Of a stretch of 9,768 nt of DNA, positions 1 through 6,555 are shown in pieces. Origin of the DNA: Eubacteriales Family XIII. Incertae Sedis bacterium. Its GTDB lineage: Bacteria > Bacillota > Clostridia > Peptostreptococcales > Anaerovoracaceae. Within the stretch, counting starts at the first letter, position 1. Each line of letters starts with the position of its first letter. The translations under genes were made by a program, and so were the position numbers. The stretch covers positions 1 to 9,768 of the forward strand of contig JAITNA010000038.1 of NCBI GenBank assembly GCA_031290715.1, given 5' to 3'. The notes under the pieces were generated by a model, which saw only the letters and a program-made list of their open reading frames with translations, was not told the origin of the DNA and did no database searches.

Positions 1-11
1 TGGATTTCCCG

Positions 12-123
12 GGCTGTTGCGGACGGGATATCGGCCGCCGGATATTGGATGTTGGATATTAGACGCGGGATACCGGACGCGGGATGTTGGACGATAGATA
101 TTGTATGCGGGATATTGGATACG
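12..123. repeat. Degenerate 14-bp tandem repeat upstream of the tad operon
   Basis: Reading in steps of 14 from position 26 gives seven consecutive units (26-39, 40-53, 54-67, 68-81, 82-95, 96-109, 110-123), each matching the consensus GGATATTGGACGCG at 11 to 13 of 14 positions. An eighth, weak unit (8 of 14) may lie at 12-25. The array stops one base after the likely Shine-Dalgarno of the first gene begins. Fourteen is not a multiple of three, so it is not a coding repeat. There are no unique spacers, which excludes CRISPR. This stretch is the whole visible 5' region of the operon. Each unit contains a TTGGA-like string and AT-rich GATATT, so promoter-like hexamers occur repeatedly by construction and I do not call one. 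Confidence 0.85.
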
Positions 124-124
124 G

Positions 125-130
125 GGTGAG
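125..130 (+). promoter_or_regulatory. Ribosome binding site of the first tad gene
   Basis: GGTGAG lies 8 bases before the ATG at 139, a normal distance. A second purine run, GAGGGG at 133-138, abuts the ATG directly and is too close to serve as the Shine-Dalgarno for it. This supports 139 as the start, although an in-frame ATG also exists at 163. Confidence 0.55.
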
Positions 131-138
131 ATGAGGGG

Positions 139-1176
139 ATGAAACGGATTTCAATTTGTATCATGGATCGGGATGAGGAATTTGTGCGGGCGTTTGTGCG
201 GGCCGCCGCGTTGGATCATCCGGGGTTTGACATCACGGTTCGTGGGGCTTGCGGCGCGGATTGCGCGCGGGAATTTGACGTTTGCCTATGCGCGAAGGAC
301 GCTCAGGTAAGCTGCGGGAAACCGCTTATCCTTGGAAATCGGCAGCCTTGCGGGGATCCGGCCGGGGAGAAACATCCTTCTATATATAAGTACGCGGGCG
401 TGTCCGCGATTTTGGCGGAAGTGCGCAGATTGACCTTTGATCGCCTGTTTTTGGAGGGCGACGCGGGCGCGGGCGGGGAAAAGATTCCCGCGAACCTCCC
501 GCGCGGCGGCGCGCTGATCTGCGCGTATTCCCTTCAGGGCGGCGCCGGAACGAGTTGCTGCGCTATCGGCGTCGGGCGGGAACTGGCCCGGTATCGGGAC
601 AAAAAGACGCTGTATCTCAGTCTGGAGGATTACGAATCAAAGGCCCTGAGTCCGGGCGGGGGCGCGGGTATGCGCGCCGAGGAAATGCTCTATCGGTATT
701 TTCGGCTGACGAATCGGGAAACGCCGGACGGCGCCTATTATGGTCTGCTTCAGACGGCCTTCGCCCCCGACGCATACGGACTTTTGCGGCTGAAGCCGGA
801 CCGGGGCTTCAACAGCTTGAGCGCGCTCGGCGTTCCGACGCTTTGCACGCTGCTTGCCTTGGCGCTCCCGGCGTGCGAAGCCGAAATGACGGTACTCGAC
901 TTCGGTACGCGGCTGCGTTTTCTGAAGGCGTTTTCCGACGTGACGGAGCCGGTTTTTCTGGAAGTGCGCCGGGAAGCGGCGGTGCCGGACGCGGAGGTTT
1001 GGGCCGACGGGGAGAACCTCTTCGGGCCCGATGTGCCGCGCGTCGCCGCGGAGATTCCGTTTTGCCCGGAGGATGTATACGGCGCCGGCGGCCATGTCGA
1101 GGTATCGCTTGCCAACACATTCGGCCTTGCGATCAAGGAAACAGCGGATCGCTTATTATCCACCGCGGAGGGTTGA
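139..1176 (+). CDS. TadZ/CpaE-like MinD-family pilus-localisation protein
   Basis: A 345-aa protein that resembles TadZ/CpaE, the MinD/ParA-superfamily factor that places the Tad pilus machine in the cell. The N-terminus (about 1-105) begins with a beta-strand and acidic residues (ISICIMDRDEEF), like the receiver-like domain of CpaE proteins. Residues 123-140 (GALICAYSLQGGAGTSC) occupy the place of the deviant Walker A loop of MinD proteins, normally KGGxGK[T/S]. Here the first lysine is Q and the GK lysine is T, so ATP binding is probably lost or altered. Residues 251-256 (TVLDFG) sit where the Walker B/D-x-G strand is expected. It ends 2 bases before the TadA ATPase gene, so it is the first gene of the operon. 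Family placement rests on the fold-like motif and position, not on high identity. An orphan MinD-like regulator is the main alternative. Confidence 0.75.
   Translation: MKRISICIMDRDEEFVRAFVRAAALDHPGFDITVRGACGADCAREFDVCLCAKDAQVSCGKPLILGNRQPCGDPAGEKHPSIYKYAGVSAILAEVRRLTFDRLFLEGDAGAGGEKIPANLPRGGALICAYSLQGGAGTSCCAIGVGRELARYRDKKTLYLSLEDYESKALSPGGGAGMRAEEMLYRYFRLTNRETPDGAYYGLLQTAFAPDAYGLLRLKPDRGFNSLSALGVPTLCTLLALALPACEAEMTVLDFGTRLRFLKAFSDVTEPVFLEVRREAAVPDAEVWADGENLFGPDVPRVAAEIPFCPEDVYGAGGHVEVSLANTFGLAIKETADRLLSTAEG
1167..1172 (+). promoter_or_regulatory. Ribosome binding site deciding the TadA start
   Basis: GGAGGG is 6 bases before the ATG at 1179 and lies within the last codons of the preceding gene. 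The TadA reading frame stays open upstream to about 555, but that part is out of phase with the TadZ-like gene and reads as low-complexity Arg/Gly-rich sequence. The strong Shine-Dalgarno therefore fixes 1179 as the true start. Confidence 0.85.
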
Positions 1177-1178
1177 CA

Positions 1179-2468
1179 ATGGACGGCTATGGACATGAAA
1201 CGGCGGCGGCGGGCGTTCAAGGGAATCGGGAAGCGCAATTCCCCTGCAGCGGCAAGCAGGAGGAGCGGAAACAGCGGCTGATCGGAGAACTGACGAAAGA
1301 GGTTCGCGAGTACGCGCGCGGCGCGGTCCTTGATGTGAGCGACGAAGAGGTCATGAATTTCATCGACGAAAAATTGGGCGGCACGTATGCGGCGCTTGGC
1401 GTGGAGGAGAAGATCGCGGTCGCGGATACGGTATTCGTGCGCACGCGGCGGGAGCTCAGCGTTTTGCAGCCTTTGGCCGACAATCCCGATGTTACGGAGA
1501 TCATGGTCAACGGGAAAGACCGCGTCTTTGTTGAAAAGGCCGGGCGGCTCATGCAGACGGATGTGCGCTTTGAGAGTACGGAGGAACTCGAGGACGTGAT
1601 TCGCAAGATCGCCGCCAAGGTTCACCGTGAGGTCAACGAGCTTTCTCCCATTCTCGACGCGCGGCTGCTCGACGGTTCCCGCGTCAACGCGGTGTACAAG
1701 AACATCGCGCTCGGCGGGCCCGCGCTGTCCATCCGGCGCTTTCCGCAGACGGCGATCACGATGGACAAGCTCATTGCGTACGGGTCAATTACAGAGGAAG
1801 CCGCGGAGTTTCTTGCCGGGCTTGTGCGGGCCGCCTACAACATCTTCGTGAGCGGCGGGACCAGTTCGGGCAAAACGACCTTTCTGAACGCGTTGTCCGA
1901 TTTCATTCCCAAGGAAGAGCGTATTGTAACGATTGAGGACTCGGCGGAACTTCAGATACTGGGGATCAACAACCTCGTGCGCCTTGAATGCAGAAGCGCC
2001 AATGTACAGGGACGGGGCGAAGTCACCATGCGGCAGCTCATCAAATCGAGTCTGCGTATGCGGCCCAATCGGATCATCGTCGGCGAGGTGCGCGGCGAGG
2101 AGGTGCTCGACATGATTCAGGCGATGAATACCGGGCACGACGGTTCTCTGTCTACCGGGCACGGGAATTCACCGCGCGGCATGCTCTATCGGCTCGAGGC
2201 GATGTTCCTTCAGGCCGCGGATTTTCCGATCGACGCGATCCGAAGGCAGATCGCGGAGGGGATAGACATCATGGTGCATCTCGGGCGCATTGGCGGGGGC
2301 AGGCGCATTGTCCTTGAAATCGCGGAGGTGATGGGCGTGTCGGACGGGGAGGTCGGGCTGCATACCCTTTTCGCGTGGGAACCGGGGCAGGGGCTCGTGC
2401 GGCGGGACGGGATGAAGAATACGGAAAAGATGGCGATACACACCGGAGGTTTGGCTTATGAACTATGA
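1179..2468 (+). CDS. tadA: TadA/CpaF-family type II/IV secretion ATPase
   Basis: A 429-aa cytoplasmic ATPase that powers assembly of the Flp/Tad pilus. An N-terminal helical region (about 25-95) is followed by the CpaF-type N-domain (LADNPDVTEIMVNG, 99-112). Then come the arginine-finger-bearing segment (RLLDGSRVNAV, 162-172; SIRRF, 184-188), Walker A GGTSSGKT (226-233), the Asp box IVTIEDSAEL (249-258), Walker B IIVGEVRG (299-306) and the His box TGHDGSLSTGHGNSP (318-332). All core elements of a secretion ATPase are intact and the length is normal for CpaF proteins. The start at 1179 is set by GGAGGG 6 bases upstream. The 3' end overlaps the next gene by 11 bp, which suggests translational coupling. 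TadA family ATPases can drive both extension and retraction; no separate retraction ATPase is seen here. Confidence 0.95.
   Translation: MDGYGHETAAAGVQGNREAQFPCSGKQEERKQRLIGELTKEVREYARGAVLDVSDEEVMNFIDEKLGGTYAALGVEEKIAVADTVFVRTRRELSVLQPLADNPDVTEIMVNGKDRVFVEKAGRLMQTDVRFESTEELEDVIRKIAAKVHREVNELSPILDARLLDGSRVNAVYKNIALGGPALSIRRFPQTAITMDKLIAYGSITEEAAEFLAGLVRAAYNIFVSGGTSSGKTTFLNALSDFIPKEERIVTIEDSAELQILGINNLVRLECRSANVQGRGEVTMRQLIKSSLRMRPNRIIVGEVRGEEVLDMIQAMNTGHDGSLSTGHGNSPRGMLYRLEAMFLQAADFPIDAIRRQIAEGIDIMVHLGRIGGGRRIVLEIAEVMGVSDGEVGLHTLFAWEPGQGLVRRDGMKNTEKMAIHTGGLAYEL
2444..2449 (+). promoter_or_regulatory. Ribosome binding site of the TadB-like gene
   Basis: CGGAGG lies 8 bases before the ATG at 2458 and inside the end of the TadA gene. 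It supports the start that gives an 11-bp overlap with TadA. Confidence 0.75.
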
Positions 2469-3198
2469 AACCTATGCGCTGCACGGCAAAGAGCGCATGA
2501 AATATTACCTGATTGCGTCCGCGGGGCTGGCTTTCCTCGGCATCCTGTTTTTCGACAGTTTGATTGCCGCGGCGGGATTGGCGCTTTGCTCCATCCCCGC
2601 GGAACGGTATTGGTGCAGGCAGCGGGCGGCGGAGCGGCGGCGCAGTCTTTCCGCGGAGTTCAAGGATATGCTGCTTTCGCTGTCGGCTTCGTTTCAGACC
2701 GGCCGGCAGATGACGGAAGCGATTTTTGAAGCGCGGGAGCATCTATTGTTAATCTTTCCGGAAAACGCGCCCATCAACGCGGAGCTTGCGCGGATGACAA
2801 GGCGGCTGTCCTCGGGCGGGGAAAGCGAACGGGAAGTACTTTTTGATTTCGCGCGCCGCAGCTGCTCGGAGGACGCGCGGCAGTTCGCGGATATCTACTA
2901 TACTTGCCTTGTAACGGGCGGGGATGTCGTGAAGGTTGTGAACCGCACGACGGAGGTTCTCGTGGAGAAAATGGCCATCCGCAAGGAGATTGAAACGCTG
3001 ACGGCGCAAAAGAAGTATGAAGCGAAGATTCTGACGCTCATGCCGATTGTCATTCTGCTTTTTCTGCGGCTCAATTCACCGGACTATCTCACGCCGCTGT
3101 ATTCGACGGCGGCCGGGATGTTTGTCATGGCGGCGGCGCTCGCGGCGCTCGCGGCTTCCTTTGTTTGGAGCAGCCGTATCATGGAGATTGAAGTATGA
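2458..3198 (+). CDS. TadB-like type II secretion F-domain membrane protein
   Basis: A 246-aa integral membrane protein in the position of TadB. Two closely spaced hydrophobic segments near the N-terminus (about 16-31 and 34-46) are followed by a cytoplasmic helical T2SF domain (about 60-185). That domain contains the typical AEFKDMLLSLSASFQTGRQMTEAI stretch (66-89) and ADIYYTCLVTGGDVVKVVNRT (144-164). C-terminal hydrophobic segments follow at about 190-203 and 214-237. Members of this family form the inner-membrane platform that couples TadA to pilin extraction and polymerisation. It is short compared with many TadB proteins because the N-terminal extracytoplasmic part is minimal. The start at 2458 has CGGAGG 8 bases upstream. 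The stop overlaps the next start in an ATGA arrangement. Assignment as TadB rather than TadC rests on gene order. Confidence 0.88.
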   Translation: MNYETYALHGKERMKYYLIASAGLAFLGILFFDSLIAAAGLALCSIPAERYWCRQRAAERRRSLSAEFKDMLLSLSASFQTGRQMTEAIFEAREHLLLIFPENAPINAELARMTRRLSSGGESEREVLFDFARRSCSEDARQFADIYYTCLVTGGDVVKVVNRTTEVLVEKMAIRKEIETLTAQKKYEAKILTLMPIVILLFLRLNSPDYLTPLYSTAAGMFVMAAALAALAASFVWSSRIMEIEV

Positions 3199-4544
3199 AA
3201 CAGGGAATCAAGGAATTTCTTCAGGACAAGATCGACCTCTTGACCGGGCGGGAGGACCGTATGCGCGAACGTTACAAAGCGGTGTTCGCGGATGGGGAGC
3301 ATAAGGCGCTGATCGGGAAAGCGAAGCAAACAAACCGAATGTTTCTGCTCGCGGCGGCGGCCATGCTGATTGCGGCTTCCGCGCTTTGGGTGTCCGAAGC
3401 GCTTGGCGCTGCGGACGCCGCGCTCGATCTGGAGCGGGACGGACCCGGCGGGAAAACCCGCACGGTGACGGCGGACGTCCGCGCCGACTATCTCGGCGAA
3501 ACCTTTGATGAGCGGGCGACCATCCGCATTCTGCCGAAAGAGCCGAGCCGCGCGGAGGGCGAAAGTCTGCTGTCGGAGCTGAAAGGGCGCTTGCCCGCGA
3601 TGATTCTTGCGGACAATACCGCAATGGACGCGGTCGTGACAGACTTGTCCCTGCCGGCTTCGGATCCTGTGACGGGCGCGGATCTGACATGGTCAAGCAG
3701 CGATGAGCGCATTATTTCCGATAAAGGCCGCGTCAATCTGATCGGTGCGGAAGAGGGGACATTGGTGACGCTGACCGCGTTTCTGCGTCTTGGCGAAGCG
3801 TCCGATACGCTGACCCTTGCGCTGAAAACCGGCAGCCCGAGGGCGGGCTATGATTTTGCGGCGGCCATCGAGCAGCGGGTCAGCGAAGCGGTACGCCGTA
3901 TCGGTACGGATGACAGCGGCGAAGCGGCGGTACTGCCCGCGGAAGCGGAAGGGGGATTGCGGCTTGACTGGAGCGCGCCCGCCGCGAAAGGCCATTTGCC
4001 GGAAATCCTGATCGCCGTCGCCGCCGCGGCGCTCGCGTTCCGATATCGCTATCGGGCCGTGGATAAGCGTATCGCCGAAGCGCGGGCGCAGGTTGAGCGC
4101 GACTTTCCGGATTTCATCGGGAAGCTGGGCCTTTTGCTCGAAGCGGGATTGGTGATCACCTCCGCGATGGAGCGGATTATCGACGACTACCTTGCGAATA
4201 TGCGGGCGCAGGGAAAGCGGCAGCTTTATGAGGAGCTTGTTTCGATGAGGGAGCGTATGCGGGCCGCGGGAACCTCGCTCGTCTATGAATTTGCGGATAT
4301 TGCGCGGAGAAACGGACTCAGGGAGGTGATGCGATTCAGTTCGATTCTGGCGGACAATATAGATAAAGGCAGCGCGTTGGCGGACAAATTGGAAACCGAA
4401 AGCGAAATGCTTTGGGACAGCCGAAAACGGCGGGCGGAGAAAGCGGGGCGCATTGCGGAAACAAAGCTGATTTTCCCGATGGTGCTGCAAATCCTCGTTG
4501 TGATTGCTGTCACAGTGATGCCGGCGGCTTTTGAGATGCAGTAA
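3195..4544 (+). CDS. TadC-like T2SF platform protein with extracytoplasmic Ig-like insert
   Basis: A 449-aa protein, the second platform protein of the Tad machine. A cytoplasmic N-terminus (1-48) leads to TM1 (about 49-68). A long extracytoplasmic region (about 72-267) follows, then TM2 (about 268-283), the T2SF domain (about 290-425; DFPDFIGKLGLLLEAGLVITSAM at 303-325, DKGSALADKLE at 390-400) and a last TM (425-444). Within the insert, residues about 133-211 read like the atrophied bacterial Ig domain: AMDAVVTDLSLP, LTWSSSDERIISDKGRV (164-180), then TLVTLTAFLRLGEASDTLTLALK. Ordinary TadC proteins are near 300 aa and lack such an insert, so about 195 residues are extra. The start ATG overlaps the previous stop (ATGA) with GGAG 8 bases upstream. 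The insert could contact the pilus base or cell wall; that is inference. Confidence 0.85.
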   Translation: MKQGIKEFLQDKIDLLTGREDRMRERYKAVFADGEHKALIGKAKQTNRMFLLAAAAMLIAASALWVSEALGAADAALDLERDGPGGKTRTVTADVRADYLGETFDERATIRILPKEPSRAEGESLLSELKGRLPAMILADNTAMDAVVTDLSLPASDPVTGADLTWSSSDERIISDKGRVNLIGAEEGTLVTLTAFLRLGEASDTLTLALKTGSPRAGYDFAAAIEQRVSEAVRRIGTDDSGEAAVLPAEAEGGLRLDWSAPAAKGHLPEILIAVAAAALAFRYRYRAVDKRIAEARAQVERDFPDFIGKLGLLLEAGLVITSAMERIIDDYLANMRAQGKRQLYEELVSMRERMRAAGTSLVYEFADIARRNGLREVMRFSSILADNIDKGSALADKLETESEMLWDSRKRRAEKAGRIAETKLIFPMVLQILVVIAVTVMPAAFEMQ

Positions 4545-4550
4545 CACTGC
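4538..4550 (+). other. Small hairpin at the TadC/Flp junction
   Basis: GCAGT at 4538-4542 and ACTGC at 4546-4550 form a perfect 5-bp stem with a 3-base loop. The stem covers the TadC-like stop codon (TAA, 4542-4544). It is followed by eight A residues (4552-4559) and the purine-rich pilin ribosome binding site. It is too weak, and has no U-run on this strand, to be called a terminator. It might mark an mRNA processing or stability boundary in front of the major pilin. Confidence 0.4.
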
Positions 4551-4562
4551 GAAAAAAAAGAA

Positions 4563-4566
4563 AGGA
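4563..4566 (+). promoter_or_regulatory. Ribosome binding site deciding the Flp pilin start
   Basis: AGGA inside an A-rich tract is 9 bases before the ATG at 4576. The frame is open back to a TTG at 4531 inside the previous gene, but that extension would be a Lys-rich, low-complexity tail. The purine tract fits a leader better than coding sequence, so 4576 is chosen. Confidence 0.65.
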
Positions 4567-4575
4567 AAATACAAG

Positions 4576-4764
4576 ATGAAGATGAAATGCCAGGCGCTTG
4601 CGCGCAGAGCCATGCGGCTCTCGCGCGGCAAGGGCGGGATGGAATTGGTACAGGTGGCAATCCTCGTAGCGATCGCCATCGTGATCGGATTGATCTTCCG
4701 CACACAGATTGAAGCCTTTGTGAACAATGTTTTCTCGAGTCTTTCATCGGGCAAATTCTCGTAG
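4576..4764 (+). CDS. Flp-type (type IVb) pilin
   Basis: A 62-aa preprotein with the layout of a Flp major pilin: a short basic leader (1-18), a glutamate, a hydrophobic helix (about 23-41), and a short tail ending NNVFSSLSSGKFS. Cleavage after G18 would put E23 at mature position +5, the spacing typical of prepilin peptidase substrates. The mature N-terminus would then be KGGMELVQVAIL, which is unusual because lysine occupies +1. Its small size and its position just after the platform genes match Flp1-like pilins of clostridial Tad loci. It is the probable polymerising subunit of the pilus. It is preceded by a 31-bp gap with a small hairpin and an A-rich ribosome binding site. Its last 38 bases also encode the start of the next gene. 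Only one copy is present. Confidence 0.88.
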   Translation: MKMKCQALARRAMRLSRGKGGMELVQVAILVAIAIVIGLIFRTQIEAFVNNVFSSLSSGKFS

Positions 4765-5164
4765 CGGCAGCGCGATGGTGGAAGCGGCGATCTTCTTCCC
4801 CATCGCGATCCTTGCGGCCATGGCGGTACTCTATCTGCTGATCAATGTGTACAGCCAAACCGCGTTGCAAGCGCACATGCACCTTTTTGTCCGTGCGGAA
4901 GCGGCGTCGGAGGGTGAACGTGTGAGCGTGCGTCTTGAAGAATCGAGCCCTATGGATCGCTACCGTGCGGAAGCCGAAAGCGTTTCGATCGAAACAAATG
5001 AAGGCCGGCGTTTTACCGCGCGGTACATCGAAGCGGAGCGCAGCAAACGTTATTTCGGCGGCAGGCTTGCGAATCCGCTCGGATATGAGATGGAGTATTA
5101 CGGAAGGTGCTATGTGATTGACGAAGCGGCGCTCGTGCGGCTGAGGGAACTTGTGACCGGGTGA
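4727..5164 (+). CDS. TadE-type pseudopilin
   Basis: A 145-aa minor pilin-like protein. The leader MFSRVFHRANSRSG ends in glycine at 14. Cleavage there gives SAMVEAAIFF, with E19 at +5 followed by a hydrophobic helix (about 19-40), which is the TadE signature. The remaining 100 residues form a soluble alpha/beta-like domain with no recognisable motif. The start is unambiguous: an in-frame TGA lies at 4721-4723, no other start codon precedes the essential leader, and the next ATG would remove the cleavage site. The gene therefore begins 38 bp inside the pilin gene in another frame. There is no good Shine-Dalgarno upstream of 4727, so translation is probably weak and coupled to that of the pilin, fitting a minor component. 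It likely primes or anchors the pilus. Confidence 0.85.
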   Translation: MFSRVFHRANSRSGSAMVEAAIFFPIAILAAMAVLYLLINVYSQTALQAHMHLFVRAEAASEGERVSVRLEESSPMDRYRAEAESVSIETNEGRRFTARYIEAERSKRYFGGRLANPLGYEMEYYGRCYVIDEAALVRLRELVTG

Positions 5165-5168
5165 GCGT

Positions 5169-5223
5169 GGCGGCTGCTTGGCGGCCGTTCAGCGACGGAT
5201 TGACGGCCGAATGACGGCCGGGT
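5169..5223. repeat. Five degenerate 11-bp tandem units between TadE and DUF5702 genes
   Basis: Units at 5169-5179, 5180-5190, 5191-5201, 5202-5212 and 5213-5223 share the pattern G[AG]CGGCCGnnT; the last two are identical over their first eight bases (GACGGCCG) and the middle unit is the most divergent. Because GGCCG is self-complementary, the transcript can fold several ways; for example CGGCCGT at 5182-5188 can pair with ACGGCCG at 5203-5209. It occupies most of the 92-bp gap, the longest untranslated interval inside the operon. Confidence 0.65.
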
Positions 5224-5256
5224 GATAGGAAGCATGAAGCAGGGGAGTCTACGCAG

Positions 5257-6555
5257 ATGAGAATGAACAAATTTTGGAGAAAGAAAAAACGCGGCAGCAT
5301 AACGGTATTTCTCGTAATCGCTTTCGCCTGCTTTTTGCTCGCGGCGTCCGTGCTCTTTTCCGCGGCGAAATCCGCCGCGGGGCGAAGCGCCGCGGACGCC
5401 GCCCTCGGGCTCGCCGGCCGTTCGGTACTCTCGGAGTACGACAGACGACTGTTTTCGGACTACGGGATTCTTGCTTTTCGCGGGGATGGGGCGCAGATCG
5501 AAGAGGATATCGCGTATTACACGGATGCCTCGCTCAATCCCCGCGGGCTTTTGTATACCTTCTTCCGGGGCGGCGGGACACACATAGACGCGCTGCGGAT
5601 GAATACAGAGGATGTCGAAGTCAACCTCAAGGAATATTCCGTATTGGACTTAGACAATTTCGAGAATCAGGTGAAGGGCGCCGTATTGGCAAAATGGCTC
5701 GGACAAGTGCGAAGCGGCGGCGCGGGATCGGCTTCGGGCGGCGCGGAAAGCGGGGAGACAGGACGGACGCTGCGAAACAGCGCCGTGCTCACCTCGCTGC
5801 CGTCGGCGGGCTATAACGGCCCCTTGTTTCCCTCGATCGCGGGGATCGCCGACCTGCCGAAAGCGGAGAGCGTGTTTCAGGAAGGCACGACGCAGTTTCT
5901 GCTCGGCGAATACATTTGCAGCGTCTTTTCAAACCACCTCGACGACCCCGGCGGGGGACAGCCTTCCGATCGGTTTTTCCGCAATGAAATGGAGTATATC
6001 ATCGCGGGGAAGACGGGCGACGATGCCAATTACAATAACGTGAAATGGCGGCTTCGCGCGGTTCGCTTTGCCTTGAACAACGCGGCGATTTTGATAGACT
6101 CGGAAAAACAGGCGGCGATCGAGGAAATCGCGCTCGCCGTCGCGGCGTTGACGGAGGGGTCGGGCTACGCGGTGGCGAAGGCGGCGGTTACGGAGGCATG
6201 GGTGACCGCGGAAACACGCAATGACCTGATGCTGCTTGAAGCGGGTAAGAAGGTCGCGTTTCTGAAAACGTCCGCGCAGTGGGCGACGGGCGACATTGCG
6301 AAAATCTGGGCGGGATTCACGGCAAGCGAGGCCGTAGAACCGGCGAGCAGCTCCGGGTTTTCCTACGAGGACTATCTGCGTATCCTGCTCTTCATGCTTG
6401 ACCGCGAAACAAAGCTGCTGCGTATGATGGACCTCATCCAGATCAATCTGAAAGGGGACTATTACGGAGATTTCCTGCTGCGGGAACACTATGTCGGATT
6501 TCGTTTTCAATGCAGCGTTGACGGTGAGAAATATGCGTATGCGGAAAAATATTAA
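5257..6555 (+). CDS. DUF5702-family TadG-like protein of the Tad locus
   Basis: A 432-aa protein with a short basic N-terminus, then RGSITVFLVIAFACFLLAASVLF (12-34), a membrane helix lacking the +5 glutamate of true pseudopilins. It continues with RSAADAALGLAGRSVLSEYDRRLFSDYGILAF (43-74), the conserved opening of DUF5702 proteins found in clostridial Tad loci. A Gly/Ser-rich spacer follows (about 151-172). The C-terminal half includes FSYEDYLRILLFMLDRETKLLRMMDLIQINLK (about 367-398), also typical of the family. The bulk is probably outside the membrane. Its role is not established; by position and by similarity in layout to TadG it may be an anchor or tip-associated component. GGGGAG lies 9 bases before the ATG at 5257; an in-frame ATG at 5263 is an equally possible start. 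The 3' end overlaps the next gene by 23 bp. Confidence 0.82.
   Translation: MRMNKFWRKKKRGSITVFLVIAFACFLLAASVLFSAAKSAAGRSAADAALGLAGRSVLSEYDRRLFSDYGILAFRGDGAQIEEDIAYYTDASLNPRGLLYTFFRGGGTHIDALRMNTEDVEVNLKEYSVLDLDNFENQVKGAVLAKWLGQVRSGGAGSASGGAESGETGRTLRNSAVLTSLPSAGYNGPLFPSIAGIADLPKAESVFQEGTTQFLLGEYICSVFSNHLDDPGGGQPSDRFFRNEMEYIIAGKTGDDANYNNVKWRLRAVRFALNNAAILIDSEKQAAIEEIALAVAALTEGSGYAVAKAAVTEAWVTAETRNDLMLLEAGKKVAFLKTSAQWATGDIAKIWAGFTASEAVEPASSSGFSYEDYLRILLFMLDRETKLLRMMDLIQINLKGDYYGDFLLREHYVGFRFQCSVDGEKYAYAEKY

Noticed and set aside
87..116. Promoter TTGGAC (87-92), 18-bp gap, GATATT (111-116)
   Set aside because: Both hexamers are parts of the tandem repeat, so similar pairs occur at many positions and the match (4 of 6 in the -10) is not distinctive.
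12..123. Possible CRISPR array
   Set aside because: Units are 14 bp and directly adjacent with no spacers, and no cas genes are present.
555..1178. Upstream extension of the TadA reading frame by about 208 codons
   Set aside because: It overlaps the TadZ-like gene in another frame, is Arg/Gly-rich without family similarity, and a strong ribosome binding site precedes the ATG at 1179.
750..1625. Antisense open frame of 291 codons opposite the TadZ-like and TadA genes
   Set aside because: It spans two well-supported genes including their junction, has no ribosome binding site of note and no recognisable motifs.
3693..4754. Long antisense open frame (353 codons) opposite the TadC-like and pilin genes
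   Set aside because: Arg/His/Pro-rich translation without domains; typical shadow of high-GC coding sequence on the other strand.
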